Source: Phycisphaerae bacterium (GTDB lineage: Bacteria > Planctomycetota > Phycisphaerae > UBA1845). From it: DNA of 46,763 nucleotides. The stretch is taken from assembly GCA_013360585.1 (NCBI GenBank), contig JABWBH010000035.1, positions 1 to 46,763 of the forward strand. Reading direction: 5' to 3'. The notes below the pieces were generated by a model. The model had not been told where the DNA came from, did no database searches, and saw nothing but the letters and a program-made list of their open reading frames with translations. Below are positions 7,071-16,208 of the stretch, piece after piece. The position numbers were made by a program, and so were the translations under genes. The number at the start of each line of letters is the position of its first letter. Position 1 is the first letter of the stretch.

Positions 7071-10000
7071 ATGTGCAAGGCGAATCAACCGGCGTTTACC
7101 CGCAGTCGTTGTCATCGTAGCGCCAAGGCGGTGAGCTTCTCACGTTTACGTTCGGCCGCGGAGCTTCTTTGCGCGGCGCTGGCGCTGAGCGCGACGGCGG
7201 TCCGGGCGGAGTTTGTCACGCCGACGGCGATCGTCGACGCCCGCATCGTCACCGGGACCGGGGAGATCATTGAACCGGGAACTCTCATCCTCGCGGAAGG
7301 GCGGATTCTTGCGCTGGGCAAAAGCGGAACGATCGTCATTCCGCCGGACGCGGAGCGGATCGACGCGACAGGTCTGACGGCTTATCCGGGATTCATTGAC
7401 GCGATGTCTCTGCTGGGCGTTCCCGACGCTCCGCGCACCGAGGAGGCCCGGCAGCGTCTCGAGGATGAGCTTTTCGACGCCCGTGAAGGGCCGGCGTCGG
7501 AGTCGAACGAGGCCGCCCGTCGGGGCATCCGGGCGCATCTTCGCGCCTACGATGTTTACGCGCCGAAGGAGGAAGCGCTGACGGCGCACCGCAAGGCAGG
7601 GTTCACGTCGGCGCTGATCGTGCCGCGGGCGGGTATTTTTGCGGGCCGCAGCGACTTGATGAACCTGTCGGATGCGCCGATCCGGCGGACCCTCGTTCGC
7701 GGCGACATCGCGATGCACGCCACCTTCGAGACAGGCGAGCCGGGCGACTACCCGGGGACGCTCCTCGGCGAGATTGCGCTGCTGAGGCAGACGCTGCTGG
7801 ACGCCCGGTGGTGGACGCAGATGAGAGAATACGCCGCCCGTCACCCCCGGACGGCGCCTCGCGTGGCGCATGACGCGGATCTCGATGCGCTTCAGGCCGT
7901 GCTCGCGCGGCGGCAGCCCGTCGTCTTCGAAGCAAACTCCGAAGTCGAGATTCGGCGGGCGCTGACCCTGGCGGACGAGTTCGGACTTGATCCGATCCTC
8001 AGCGGCGCCCGCGAGGCGCACAAGATGGCTGACCTGCTTCGGGATCGCGGCGTTGCGGTGATCGTCAGTCTGCGTTTCGACGAGGAGCCCGAATTCGGAA
8101 GGAAGAAACCGGAGGCGCCCCGCAAGCCGGACCTGGCGCCTGCGGCGGGCAATCCGCCCGAGTCGGTGGCCCCCCCTGACGCCGCGGATCAGAAGAGTAA
8201 GGCGTCCGATCCGGATAAGTCCCCGTCCCAGCCTGCGGAGGTGAAATCCGAGGAAAAACCTGAGGATCGTGAAGCGCGGTTCGAGCCGGTGAAGGTCCGA
8301 CAGGAGCGCCGCCGGCTCTGGGAGGAGCAGGTCGGCAACCTCACGAAACTCATCGAGGCGCAGGTGCCGGTGGCGGTCCGAACGAGCGATCTGAAGAATG
8401 CGGAAGAGTTTTGGAAGAACCTTCGCAAGGTCATCGAGCGCGGTCTGACGGAGGAGGCTGCGGTGCGCGTGCTGACCAGTTCGCCTGCACAGATTCTCGC
8501 CGGGAGGACGACGTCGGCGGGGGCGGACCTGCGCCATCAGGTGGGATCGCTCGCGCCCGAGCGCCTTGCGAACGTGACGCTGATGTCAGCGCCGCTGACG
8601 GATGAAAAGGCGAAAGTCCGCTACGTCTTTATTGACGGCCGGAAGTTCGAGTTCGATCCCTCGGAGAAGGAAAAAGGGTCGGATAAGAAACTCGGCGATG
8701 ACAAGACGGAGCCGACTCGGAGTGCCGCTGCACAAGACGAAAAACCCTCCGTCCCGGACGGCGCGGCGGCGGAAGGGGCCGCACCCACGGCGGCTTCCGA
8801 ACCGCAGGAAGAGCGTGGTCCGTCGTTCGAGTCGGAAATCAAGGCTGACCGGATTCCGAAGACGCGCACGGGCGGCAACGTGCTGATCCGCGACGCGACG
8901 GTGATCCCGGTCTCAGGACCGACGCTCCCCCGGGCCTCGATTCTTGTGCAGAACGGAAAGATCGTGCAGATCGGCGAGGACGTTACCGTCCCCGACGGAG
9001 TGACGGTGATAGACGCCTCAGGGCGCTTCGTCATGCCCGGAATCGTCGACGCGCACTCGCATCTCGGGATTGACGGGGTCAACGAGTCTGCGCTTTCGAT
9101 CAGCGCTGAGGTGCGGATTGAAGATGTGATCAACCTGTCGATGACGGGGGTGTACCGGGCGCTGGCGGGCGGCGTGACGACGGCGCACGTGATGCACGGG
9201 TCCGCCAACCCGATCGGCGGGCAATGCGACGTCATCAAGCATAAGTATCTGCGCCCGGCTGCGGAGGCGGTCGTGCCTGATGCACCGCGGACGATCAAGT
9301 TCGCGCTGGGCGAGAACGTGATCCAGTCCAACCGGCCCACGGCGGGCCCCGCGCGGCGGTTTCCGGCGTCCCGGACGGGCGTGGAGACGACTTACCGCCG
9401 AGCGTTCGAGGAAGCTCTGGACTACGCACAGAAGCACGCCGAGTACGCCCGCCGCCGGGAGGCTGGGGAGGACGTTCCGCCGCCGCGGCGTGATCTGCGT
9501 CTTGAAGCGCTGAGCGAGGTTCTGTCGGGAACCCTTTTCGTACATTGTCACTGCTACCGCTCGGACGAAATCCTCCGGTATCTCGATCTGATGGAGGAAT
9601 ACGGCGTGCGCGTGGCTGTCCTCCAGCATGTCTGGGACGGCTACCGGATTGCGCCGGAGATCGCCCGTCACGGATGCGGCGCGTCCAGCTTCGCATCGTC
9701 GTGGGCGTACAAGATCGAGGCGGAGCAGGCTGTCCCGCACAACGCGGCGATGCTCGCCCGTCACGGCGTGTGCGCCTCGATCAATTCAGACTCGGCGGAT
9801 TACATCCGCTACCTCGCGTCGGAAGCGGCGAAGTCAATGCGCTGGGGTGGGCTTGGCGAGATCGAAACGCTGCGCCTGGTGACGCTGGACGCGGCTCGTC
9901 AGCTTCACGTGGATCACCGTCTCGGAAGCCTCGAGGTCGGCAAGGACGCGGACCTGGCGATCTTCAACGGACACCCGCTCAATACCTTCAGTAAATGTGT

Positions 10001-11372
10001 CATGACGCTGATTGAGGGGGAGGTCTACTTCGAGGATGACCGTCCGGAGGCGTCGCCGGGCGCGGCGGAGGCGCCGTCCGTCCGGGACATTCGGCGGGCG
10101 ATTTCCCCGGCCGAGCATCGCGCGTACGCGATCCTCAACGCGACCGTGCATCCGATCAGCGGTCCGCCGATCGAGCGCGCGAACGTCATCATTCTGGACG
10201 ACCGGATTCATGCGGTGGGACCGGGCGTCGAAGCGCCGCCGGGCGCGGGGGTGCTGGACGCCGAGGGGCTGCACGTCTACCCCGGACTCATCGATGCGGG
10301 AACGACGGTGACGCTCGACGAGGTCGAGTCGCTGCGGGCGACGAACATGAGCGGCGAGATCGGCACGTTTCAGCCGGATGTTCGGGCGGCGTCGGCCGTG
10401 TATCCCTTCAACGTTCACGTGTTCACGACGCGGGCGTCGGGGTTCACGACGGTGCTCGCCGTGCCGCGCGGACCGCAGATCGCCGGTCAAAGCGCGATCG
10501 CGCAGCTCGACGGCTGGACCGCGAAGGACATGTTCCTTTCCGAGTCCTTCGCGCTGCACGTGACGCTGCCGACGTTGCCGCTGCATCTGCCACAGGAGGA
10601 TCGGTCGAAGCGAGAGGAGGAGCACAAGAAGCAGATCAAGGCGCTGGAGGACTTCCTCACCCGGGCAAAGCATTACGCCGCGGTGAAGGACGCGGGCGCC
10701 GCCGCCGGAGCGAGGCGCGCGTACGACGCGCGGCTCGAGGCGATGCGGCCCTTTGTGCGCGGAGAGCGCCCCGTCGTGTTCCACGCCAACGCGCACGCAC
10801 ACATCGTCGAGAGCGTCGAGTTCGCGCGGAAGCACGAACTGAAGTGCGTCATCTTCGGCGGACAGGAGGCGTGGAAGAGCGCCGCAGACCTGGCGAAGCA
10901 CGGCGTCGCCGTGATTCACAGCGGACCGACGGGCATGCCTGGCGAATTCGACCCGTGGGACTCGGTATACCGGTGCGCCGGGGAGCTGGATCGTGCCGGG
11001 GTTCCGGTCGCCTTCGGGTCCGGCGCGGCGGATGTCGCGTTCACGATGCCGATGGACGTCGCGCTTTCCGTCGCGCACGGCTGGACGGCGGAGCGAGCGG
11101 AGCGCGCGTTGACGCTGGGTGCGGCGGAAATCCTCGGGATCGCCGACCGGCTGGGTTCGATCGAACCGGGGAAGCAGGCGGACCTGATCGTGTCGACGGG
11201 TTCACCGATTCAGGCGGCGACGCGGATCACGCACGTGTTCATCCGCGGTGCGCCGGTGGATCTGGCGAACATGCACAGCGAAAACGTCGGCCGGTTCTTG
11301 CGCCGTCCCGCGCCGTCGCTTCCGCCTGCGCCGACGTTGCGTGGTCCGAAGAATCTCACCCGGACGCCGTAA
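7071..11372 (+). CDS. Exported protein of three tandem amidohydrolase-like domains
   Basis: The 1433-residue product has an N-terminal signal sequence (hydrophobic core about residues 30-45, cleavage likely after VRA). Three amidohydrolase modules follow. Each starts with an A-x-V-x-P/T-I/V-SG-type beta strand and a YPG-(F/L)-ID or MPG-IVD motif, and each ends in GSLE/PGK-x-ADL. Module 1 (about 48-540) reads YPGFIDAMSLLG, with no metal-binding HxH, and holds a charged Pro/Lys/Glu-rich linker. Module 2 (about 600-985) reads MPGIVDAHSHLG with H662 and H664, plus FVHCHCYRS (H825, H827), LQHVWDGY (H853) and NSDSADYIR (D907), so it should bind metal. Module 3 (about 1014-1405) reads YPGLIDAGTTVTL and again lacks HxH. 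ATG 7071 has a GAGG site 6-10 bases upstream. The substrate is unknown; imidazolonepropionase- and dipeptidase-like enzymes share the fold. Confidence 0.88.
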   Translation: MCKANQPAFTRSRCHRSAKAVSFSRLRSAAELLCAALALSATAVRAEFVTPTAIVDARIVTGTGEIIEPGTLILAEGRILALGKSGTIVIPPDAERIDATGLTAYPGFIDAMSLLGVPDAPRTEEARQRLEDELFDAREGPASESNEAARRGIRAHLRAYDVYAPKEEALTAHRKAGFTSALIVPRAGIFAGRSDLMNLSDAPIRRTLVRGDIAMHATFETGEPGDYPGTLLGEIALLRQTLLDARWWTQMREYAARHPRTAPRVAHDADLDALQAVLARRQPVVFEANSEVEIRRALTLADEFGLDPILSGAREAHKMADLLRDRGVAVIVSLRFDEEPEFGRKKPEAPRKPDLAPAAGNPPESVAPPDAADQKSKASDPDKSPSQPAEVKSEEKPEDREARFEPVKVRQERRRLWEEQVGNLTKLIEAQVPVAVRTSDLKNAEEFWKNLRKVIERGLTEEAAVRVLTSSPAQILAGRTTSAGADLRHQVGSLAPERLANVTLMSAPLTDEKAKVRYVFIDGRKFEFDPSEKEKGSDKKLGDDKTEPTRSAAAQDEKPSVPDGAAAEGAAPTAASEPQEERGPSFESEIKADRIPKTRTGGNVLIRDATVIPVSGPTLPRASILVQNGKIVQIGEDVTVPDGVTVIDASGRFVMPGIVDAHSHLGIDGVNESALSISAEVRIEDVINLSMTGVYRALAGGVTTAHVMHGSANPIGGQCDVIKHKYLRPAAEAVVPDAPRTIKFALGENVIQSNRPTAGPARRFPASRTGVETTYRRAFEEALDYAQKHAEYARRREAGEDVPPPRRDLRLEALSEVLSGTLFVHCHCYRSDEILRYLDLMEEYGVRVAVLQHVWDGYRIAPEIARHGCGASSFASSWAYKIEAEQAVPHNAAMLARHGVCASINSDSADYIRYLASEAAKSMRWGGLGEIETLRLVTLDAARQLHVDHRLGSLEVGKDADLAIFNGHPLNTFSKCVMTLIEGEVYFEDDRPEASPGAAEAPSVRDIRRAISPAEHRAYAILNATVHPISGPPIERANVIILDDRIHAVGPGVEAPPGAGVLDAEGLHVYPGLIDAGTTVTLDEVESLRATNMSGEIGTFQPDVRAASAVYPFNVHVFTTRASGFTTVLAVPRGPQIAGQSAIAQLDGWTAKDMFLSESFALHVTLPTLPLHLPQEDRSKREEEHKKQIKALEDFLTRAKHYAAVKDAGAAAGARRAYDARLEAMRPFVRGERPVVFHANAHAHIVESVEFARKHELKCVIFGGQEAWKSAADLAKHGVAVIHSGPTGMPGEFDPWDSVYRCAGELDRAGVPVAFGSGAADVAFTMPMDVALSVAHGWTAERAERALTLGAAEILGIADRLGSIEPGKQADLIVSTGSPIQAATRITHVFIRGAPVDLANMHSENVGRFLRRPAPSLPPAPTLRGPKNLTRTP

Positions 11373-11703
11373 CGCAAGGGGGTGCGTCCTGCGCCGCGTC
11401 AGGCCGACGGGCGGATGTCGCCGTCCGTCGCCGAGCGGTTGCAGCGTGCGACAAGAAGTCACAACTTGTCACGAGGCTGTACTGGCCTGCTCCACGCGGG
11501 CGTTGTAAGCTTAAATTGCCGAAGAAGATGCAGGCGCCGCGTGGGCGCCTGGGCGGCGAGCGGCCGGCGCGTGGGGTGTGCGCGACCGGAGAAACGTCGC
11601 CGTGCCGGGAGGGAGTCCCTTCCGGCGCGATGACGTCAACAATATCGGCGAAGGTCGCCGGACCCCGCACGTGCGGCGGCTCGGCAGGATGGAGGATTGA
11701 CAC
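11373..11703. other. Gene-free spacer with two inverted repeats
   Basis: No credible gene lies in these 331 bases. An inverted repeat GACAAG-N9-CTTGTC at 11450-11470 has an operator-like form. A hairpin with an 8-bp perfect stem CAGGCGCC / GGCGCCTG lies at 11531-11551 with loop GCGTG and no T-run after it. A strong GGAGG site directly precedes the next gene's start. The spacer probably holds the 3' end of the amidohydrolase message and the promoter and leader of the next gene. Confidence 0.4.
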
Positions 11704-13650
11704 ATGAAACGAATCGGGTGTGGGGGCTTGTGTGTGCTGGGTCTGATGTTCATGACCCTGCCGGCGTCGGCGGGGTCGGTCCCCGAGCAGTTCACGCTCG
11801 GGCGCTACGTGCCCGGCAACGTCTGGTTGTACATGCACGAAGTGCATAACCCCGAGCGCGCCTTCATCGATAAGGAGTACGCCGAGGTCTTCGAGGCGTT
11901 CCACAAATCCGGCATCATCAACGACGTCAAGAGCCTGGTGATGTCCAACATCCCGTCGGAGGAGGACAAGGCGAAGGCCAACGAGGCGCTGAGCACGGCG
12001 GTCAAACTGCTGGAGAGCGTCGAGTGGGGGCGGATGACCGAGAAGGAGTTCGTCTACGCGCACCGCATGCAGGCGCCGATGCCCGAGTATGTCTTCCTGT
12101 TCCGCGGCGCCGAGGGCAGCGGCGAGAAGAATTTCAAAGGACTGCGCGACATCGTTCACTCGATCGTGGGCTTCGCCACCGAGGCGATGAAGCAGAACAT
12201 GCCCCAGGGCGAAGGCGCCCCGCCGATGCCTGTGCTTGAGTTCAAACAGATCGACGGCAACGACAATCAGTGGACGCTCGCGTTTCCGATCCCGATGCCG
12301 TATTCGCTCGACCTGGTTCGCGACGGTGACGTCATCGGCATCATCCTCGGCGCGTCGATCAGCGGCGAGGTCCGCGGGCTGATGTCCGGCAAGGGCGCCG
12401 TCCCGTCGATCGTGGACAACGCTCGTTTCCGCGAGGCGCTCAGTCAGGTTCCCAGCCCCGAGAACGGGATGGAGTTCTTCGACGTCAAGATGATGTTCGA
12501 GAACATCAACGGCATCGTGCAGATGGCGCTGTCGCAGGGGGGGCCGGGCGAGGAGATCGAGAAGATCCGCGCCGTCATCGGCAAGGTGCGCGGGATGATC
12601 GACTTTGTCGATTACGTCCTGGTGACGCACGAGACGGAAGGCGTCCGCGACATCGGCACGTCGGTGTGCCGCATCCAGGCGGAGAAGAAGGACTCGCCGA
12701 TCTGCAAGGCGCTGACCGATCGCAAGGCGTTCGACGCCTTTGACAAGTATATCCCCGCGGACGCCACCGGGTTTTCGATGGGGACGGGCATCAACTTCGG
12801 CCTGCTTTACACGACGATCATCAATTTCATCGAGAAGGACGTCCCCGAAGGCGCGGCGGCAATCGCCGAGTACCGGGCGAAGCTCGCCGAGGTCGGGTTC
12901 GACCCCGAGAAGGACATCTTCAGCTGGCTCAGCGGCGAGTACGTCGTGATTGAGCTGCCGTCCTCCGGTCCGGCAAGCCCGATGGGGATGGGCGGCGGTG
13001 AGTTCGCCCTCATGCTGCGGGTCTCCGACGCTGCGAAGGCGAAGGAGCGGCTCAACACGTTCGTCGAAAAGGCCAAGGCGAACCTGCCTCCCGAGGCGCA
13101 GCAGCAGGTGGCGATCAACGCCGCCACCGGCGTCAGCGCCGAGGGCTTCCACGAAGTCAAGATCATGCAGCTTGCGATGATGATGCCCGGACTGGTTCCC
13201 GTCTTCGGCGTGGCCGGAGACTGGCTGTGCGTCGCTTCCTCGGCTGCGGCGGTCAACAAGTGTCTGGCGACCGCCTCCGGTGACGCGCCGAGCATCAAGA
13301 CCAACGAGCGCTTCCAGAAGGAGGGTCTGACCCCGACCGGTCCGGTGACCAGCGTGAACTTCACGGACTTGAGCAACATGGGGCAGGAGCTGGGGATGGT
13401 CTTCGGCATGATGGGGATGATGAGCATGGCGGTCCCGCCCGGACCGGAGGGCAAGCCCGCCCGCGACATGCTCACGATCCTGACGAAGCTCGGGCCCGTC
13501 ATGGCGAAGCTGGACTTCTTCAGCTCGGAAGCGTCGATGACCACGTTCGACGGGACGACGTGGAAGACGAAGAGCGTCATCACCTACAAGGATCCGAAGG
13601 CGTCGGCCCCTGCCGCGGATTCCGGCGCCTCCAGCTCGGGGAAACCGTAG
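11704..13650 (+). CDS. Exported DUF3352-like protein
   Basis: The 648-residue product begins with a typical signal peptide (cleavage likely after PASA, residue 23). Its mature part is a long soluble protein with repeated segments of the type found in DUF3352-like planctomycete proteins, for example VWLYMHEVHNPE near the N-terminus, YVFLFRG, GMEFFDVKMMFE and DWLCVASSAAAVNKCL. Such proteins often follow the pattern of an exported protein monitoring its own fragments, but no enzymatic motif is visible and the function is unknown. An excellent GGAGG ribosome-binding site precedes ATG 11704. The gene is single and is followed 32 bases later by a strong intrinsic terminator, so it forms its own transcription unit. 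The C-terminus is Ser/Ala/Gly-rich. Confidence 0.75.
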   Translation: MKRIGCGGLCVLGLMFMTLPASAGSVPEQFTLGRYVPGNVWLYMHEVHNPERAFIDKEYAEVFEAFHKSGIINDVKSLVMSNIPSEEDKAKANEALSTAVKLLESVEWGRMTEKEFVYAHRMQAPMPEYVFLFRGAEGSGEKNFKGLRDIVHSIVGFATEAMKQNMPQGEGAPPMPVLEFKQIDGNDNQWTLAFPIPMPYSLDLVRDGDVIGIILGASISGEVRGLMSGKGAVPSIVDNARFREALSQVPSPENGMEFFDVKMMFENINGIVQMALSQGGPGEEIEKIRAVIGKVRGMIDFVDYVLVTHETEGVRDIGTSVCRIQAEKKDSPICKALTDRKAFDAFDKYIPADATGFSMGTGINFGLLYTTIINFIEKDVPEGAAAIAEYRAKLAEVGFDPEKDIFSWLSGEYVVIELPSSGPASPMGMGGGEFALMLRVSDAAKAKERLNTFVEKAKANLPPEAQQQVAINAATGVSAEGFHEVKIMQLAMMMPGLVPVFGVAGDWLCVASSAAAVNKCLATASGDAPSIKTNERFQKEGLTPTGPVTSVNFTDLSNMGQELGMVFGMMGMMSMAVPPGPEGKPARDMLTILTKLGPVMAKLDFFSSEASMTTFDGTTWKTKSVITYKDPKASAPAADSGASSSGKP

Positions 13651-13682
13651 CGCGGGCGTTCCGGAACTCGGGCGTCAAACCC

Positions 13683-13714
13683 AGCCGGGTGCGGCACGCC
13701 GCGCCCGGCTTTTT
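13683..13714 (+). terminator. Rho-independent terminator after the DUF3352-like gene
   Basis: The arms AGCCGGGTGCGG (13683-13694) and CCGCGCCCGGCT (13699-13710) pair along their length with one G-T wobble around a CACG loop, and a run of T follows (13710-13714). It lies 32 bases after the stop codon of the exported protein and between converging genes. Confidence 0.88.
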
Positions 13715-13791
13715 CATGCGCTCTGACCGCTCAGAAGAACCGCGGAAGGGGCTGCCCGAGCCGCGCTGCTCATTGTAGCGCAACGTCGCCG

Positions 13792-15453
13792 CTACCGGTT
13801 CGCATGCTGCGCGACGCGCGTGCCGCGCCACAGCAGCGTCAATTGAACGAGGACGACGATGAGATTCAGGAACCACCAGGTCAACATGCCGAGAACGAAG
13901 CGGTCCTGACCGAGAGAATGAGTTGCGGTCTGAAAGAACGAGCCACGATCCAGATCCCTGACAATCACCGTGGACCACAACGCTCCCGCCACCGCCCACA
14001 ACACCAGGTAGCCCGACTGATACCCAGCTATCTGCATCGACGCGGGAAGCAGGTTGCGTCGCGTCTGCCACCCCGCGAGCAAGCCGATCAGCAGCGCCGC
14101 GACCAACGATTCCGCAAGACCGACGAGGGTGCAACCGATGCCGAAGCAGATGAGGGCCGCGACCATCTCCGGGCAGGCCTCCCGGAACGGATCGCCGTCG
14201 GCGCCCACGAGGATCGCGAAGATGAACCCCATCACGGTGGCTACGAAGGTCAGCAGCAAGCTCACGCCGACGAAGGACCGCCACTGCGACGAAGGCGACG
14301 CGCCGCGCACCTGGCGACCCAGCTTGCGCGGGGCCGTCAGCGCCAGGATCGCTGTGTCGAGGTACGCCGCGACGCACCCCCGCGCTTCTCGGTGCTCCCA
14401 CGGCGACCCGGCGTGAAAGCACTCGCCCAGGGCCCGCTCGGCGGATTCGCCGCATTCCGGACATCGCGGTTCGACCAGGTGCGTCAGGTTGTACCCGCAG
14501 AACTCGCAGGTCGGGGCGCGCGGCGGCGCGGACGGCGGACGAGCGACTCCGGCGCAGGCAAGCAGCGTTCGGACGCCGAACGCGATCGCCAGAAACACCA
14601 GCGTCACTCGGGCTTCATCGGGATACCGCACCGGCAGAGGAAGCGAGGCGTAGTGCGCCTCCCACGCGGCCTGATGCGCGGCGTAGTATTCCTGCATCTC
14701 ACGTTGGTAGACATCGGCCTTCGTCTTGAATTCCGCCCACTCCGCTTCCGTGCCGGGCGTGCCCAGGAGGCTCGCCGGCATCGGCGGTGCTTTCGGCGGA
14801 ACACCCTTGAACTCGAAATTGCGCGCGGCGACGGCCGCATCGATCCAGTACCCCAGCAGCCCCAGCAGGACGAGCAGCACGACGGGCGCCGGCAGGAACA
14901 GGTAGATCGTGCGAAGCGCGTGGCGAAAGCTCGATGCAAGTCGTTCGCGGACCGCTCCCCACGGCATGATGACCAGCGCGGCGATGATCAGTCCGAGCTC
15001 CCAACCCCCCAGGACCAGCGTGATGAATCCGATCTCCCCGGCGGACAGACTCCGGACCAGGATCAGACCCTCCAGCTCCCGATTGAACGCCTGCCACGGC
15101 CCCGTCCCACGATTCCAGTTTCCGTCAAAGGTGCTCGTGAAGAATATGCTCGCCAGGAAGATCAGGCCTGACATGAAAACATGCCACGCGTACATCCACC
15201 CCAGCCGCTCCCCCGCAAGACGGGATGCAGTCCAGCGCGGCGCCGCCAGCAGCGTCACCGGGCTTAAGAGAAGGATGAAGAAGTTCAACTTGTGCGCCTT
15301 GTGCGCCTTCCCCGGCGCAGCCGCGCCCTCGGCGACGGGAACGTCATGAGAAACGGGCGATATCCGCGCGCCTTCGGTTCCGCCGTCCCCGACGGCGCCG
15401 ATCGAAGGCGTCGTGGGTGATGAAGCGTCGTGTCCGTCTGATGTGGCGCTCAT
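13792..15453 (-). CDS. Polytopic membrane protein with central zinc ribbon
   Basis: The 553-residue product has about nine hydrophobic segments: four in the first 260 residues, then a soluble zinc-binding part, then four or five more. The central motif is CEFCGYNLTHL followed by RCPECGES, four cysteines in two CxxC pairs, the planctomycete-type zinc ribbon. A hydrophilic, Ser/Gly-rich N-terminal tail precedes the first membrane segment. No catalytic signature is visible and the function is unknown. The start is uncertain: ATG 15453 begins a plausible tail, but an upstream ATG at 15540 overlaps the DUF423 gene by 29 bases. It lies downstream of that gene on the same strand and may share its message. 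The converging DUF3352-like gene is separated by its terminator. Confidence 0.72.
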   Translation of the reverse strand: MSATSDGHDASSPTTPSIGAVGDGGTEGARISPVSHDVPVAEGAAAPGKAHKAHKLNFFILLLSPVTLLAAPRWTASRLAGERLGWMYAWHVFMSGLIFLASIFFTSTFDGNWNRGTGPWQAFNRELEGLILVRSLSAGEIGFITLVLGGWELGLIIAALVIMPWGAVRERLASSFRHALRTIYLFLPAPVVLLVLLGLLGYWIDAAVAARNFEFKGVPPKAPPMPASLLGTPGTEAEWAEFKTKADVYQREMQEYYAAHQAAWEAHYASLPLPVRYPDEARVTLVFLAIAFGVRTLLACAGVARPPSAPPRAPTCEFCGYNLTHLVEPRCPECGESAERALGECFHAGSPWEHREARGCVAAYLDTAILALTAPRKLGRQVRGASPSSQWRSFVGVSLLLTFVATVMGFIFAILVGADGDPFREACPEMVAALICFGIGCTLVGLAESLVAALLIGLLAGWQTRRNLLPASMQIAGYQSGYLVLWAVAGALWSTVIVRDLDRGSFFQTATHSLGQDRFVLGMLTWWFLNLIVVLVQLTLLWRGTRVAQHANR

Positions 15454-15511
15454 GTCGTTGGCGCAGCGTACTGCACGGCGTGAACTTCCGCGACGAGCCG
15501 TCTCCGTCGCT

Positions 15512-15916
15512 TCAGGCGCCCCGGTCAGGTCCGGCGGCATCCGCCCTTCCTGCGGCAGACCAGAGCAACGCCCACCCCGCCAGCAACGCCACCCCGCCGA
15601 CCGGCGTCACCATCGCAAAGACTCGCCCGCCGCCCAGCGCATATACGTAAAGACTCCCGCTGAAGATCGCCGTGCCGACGAGGAACGCCGCCCCGCTGGC
15701 TGTCGTCCATCGCGACGGCGCTCGCGCCGCAATCCACGCCACGCCGAGCAGCGCCAGGGCATGATACATCTGGTAGCGCGCGGCGGTCTCGAAAACTTCG
15801 AGGCGATCGGCGGCGAGGCGTGTCTTCAAGGCGTGGGCGCCGAAGGCGCCTGCGGCGACGGCCAGCAGGCCGTTGATCGCAGCGCCTCGAACCCAGAATC
15901 GCGATGTCCCTTTCAT
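15512..15916 (-). CDS. DUF423 family small membrane protein
   Basis: The 134-residue product has four hydrophobic segments and the typical DUF423 (YgdD/TMEM256-like) signatures: AAGAFGAHALK near the N-terminus, ARYQMYHALALLGVAW in the middle and GTAIFSGSLYVYAL in the third segment, with VTPVGGVALLAGW in the last. It is an inner-membrane protein of unknown role. The start ATG 15916 is preceded by a GGGAGCGGG purine-rich sequence about 8 bases away. It is followed by the zinc-ribbon membrane protein on the same strand, with which it may be co-transcribed. Confidence 0.88.
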   Translation of the reverse strand: MKGTSRFWVRGAAINGLLAVAAGAFGAHALKTRLAADRLEVFETAARYQMYHALALLGVAWIAARAPSRWTTASGAAFLVGTAIFSGSLYVYALGGGRVFAMVTPVGGVALLAGWALLWSAAGRADAAGPDRGA

Positions 15917-16208
15917 CTAAACCCGCTCCCGCAACGAGGGTCATGACGAAGGCTATCCTGCGGCACACCCTTGATAAACTCGAAGGAAGGGTAGCCGCCC
16001 AGGGGTGAAAAAACATTAATCCTGCTCCGCATGCCGCCGGCGGCGGGAAAAGGGGGCCGATCTTTGCGCCGCTTTCGTATTTCGTTAATCTTGCCCCAGC
16101 CTTCCGGCTTGAGGTTTACGCCCTAACGACTGAATAAGGGGGAAGCTCAGGCGGGGGCGTGATCGTCACGCTCCAGGGCGCGCGGCAATTCAATCGAGGG
16201 GGTTATCA
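15917..16208. other. Divergent intergenic region with AT-rich patches
   Basis: This 292-bp spacer separates the leftward DUF423 gene from the rightward lamin-tail/TSP3 gene and should hold promoters for both. Its AT-rich patches (about 16008-16020 and 16076-16092) stand out against the GC-rich background. I could not assign a -35/-10 pair with confidence. A GAGGGGG site precedes ATG 16209. Confidence 0.35.
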
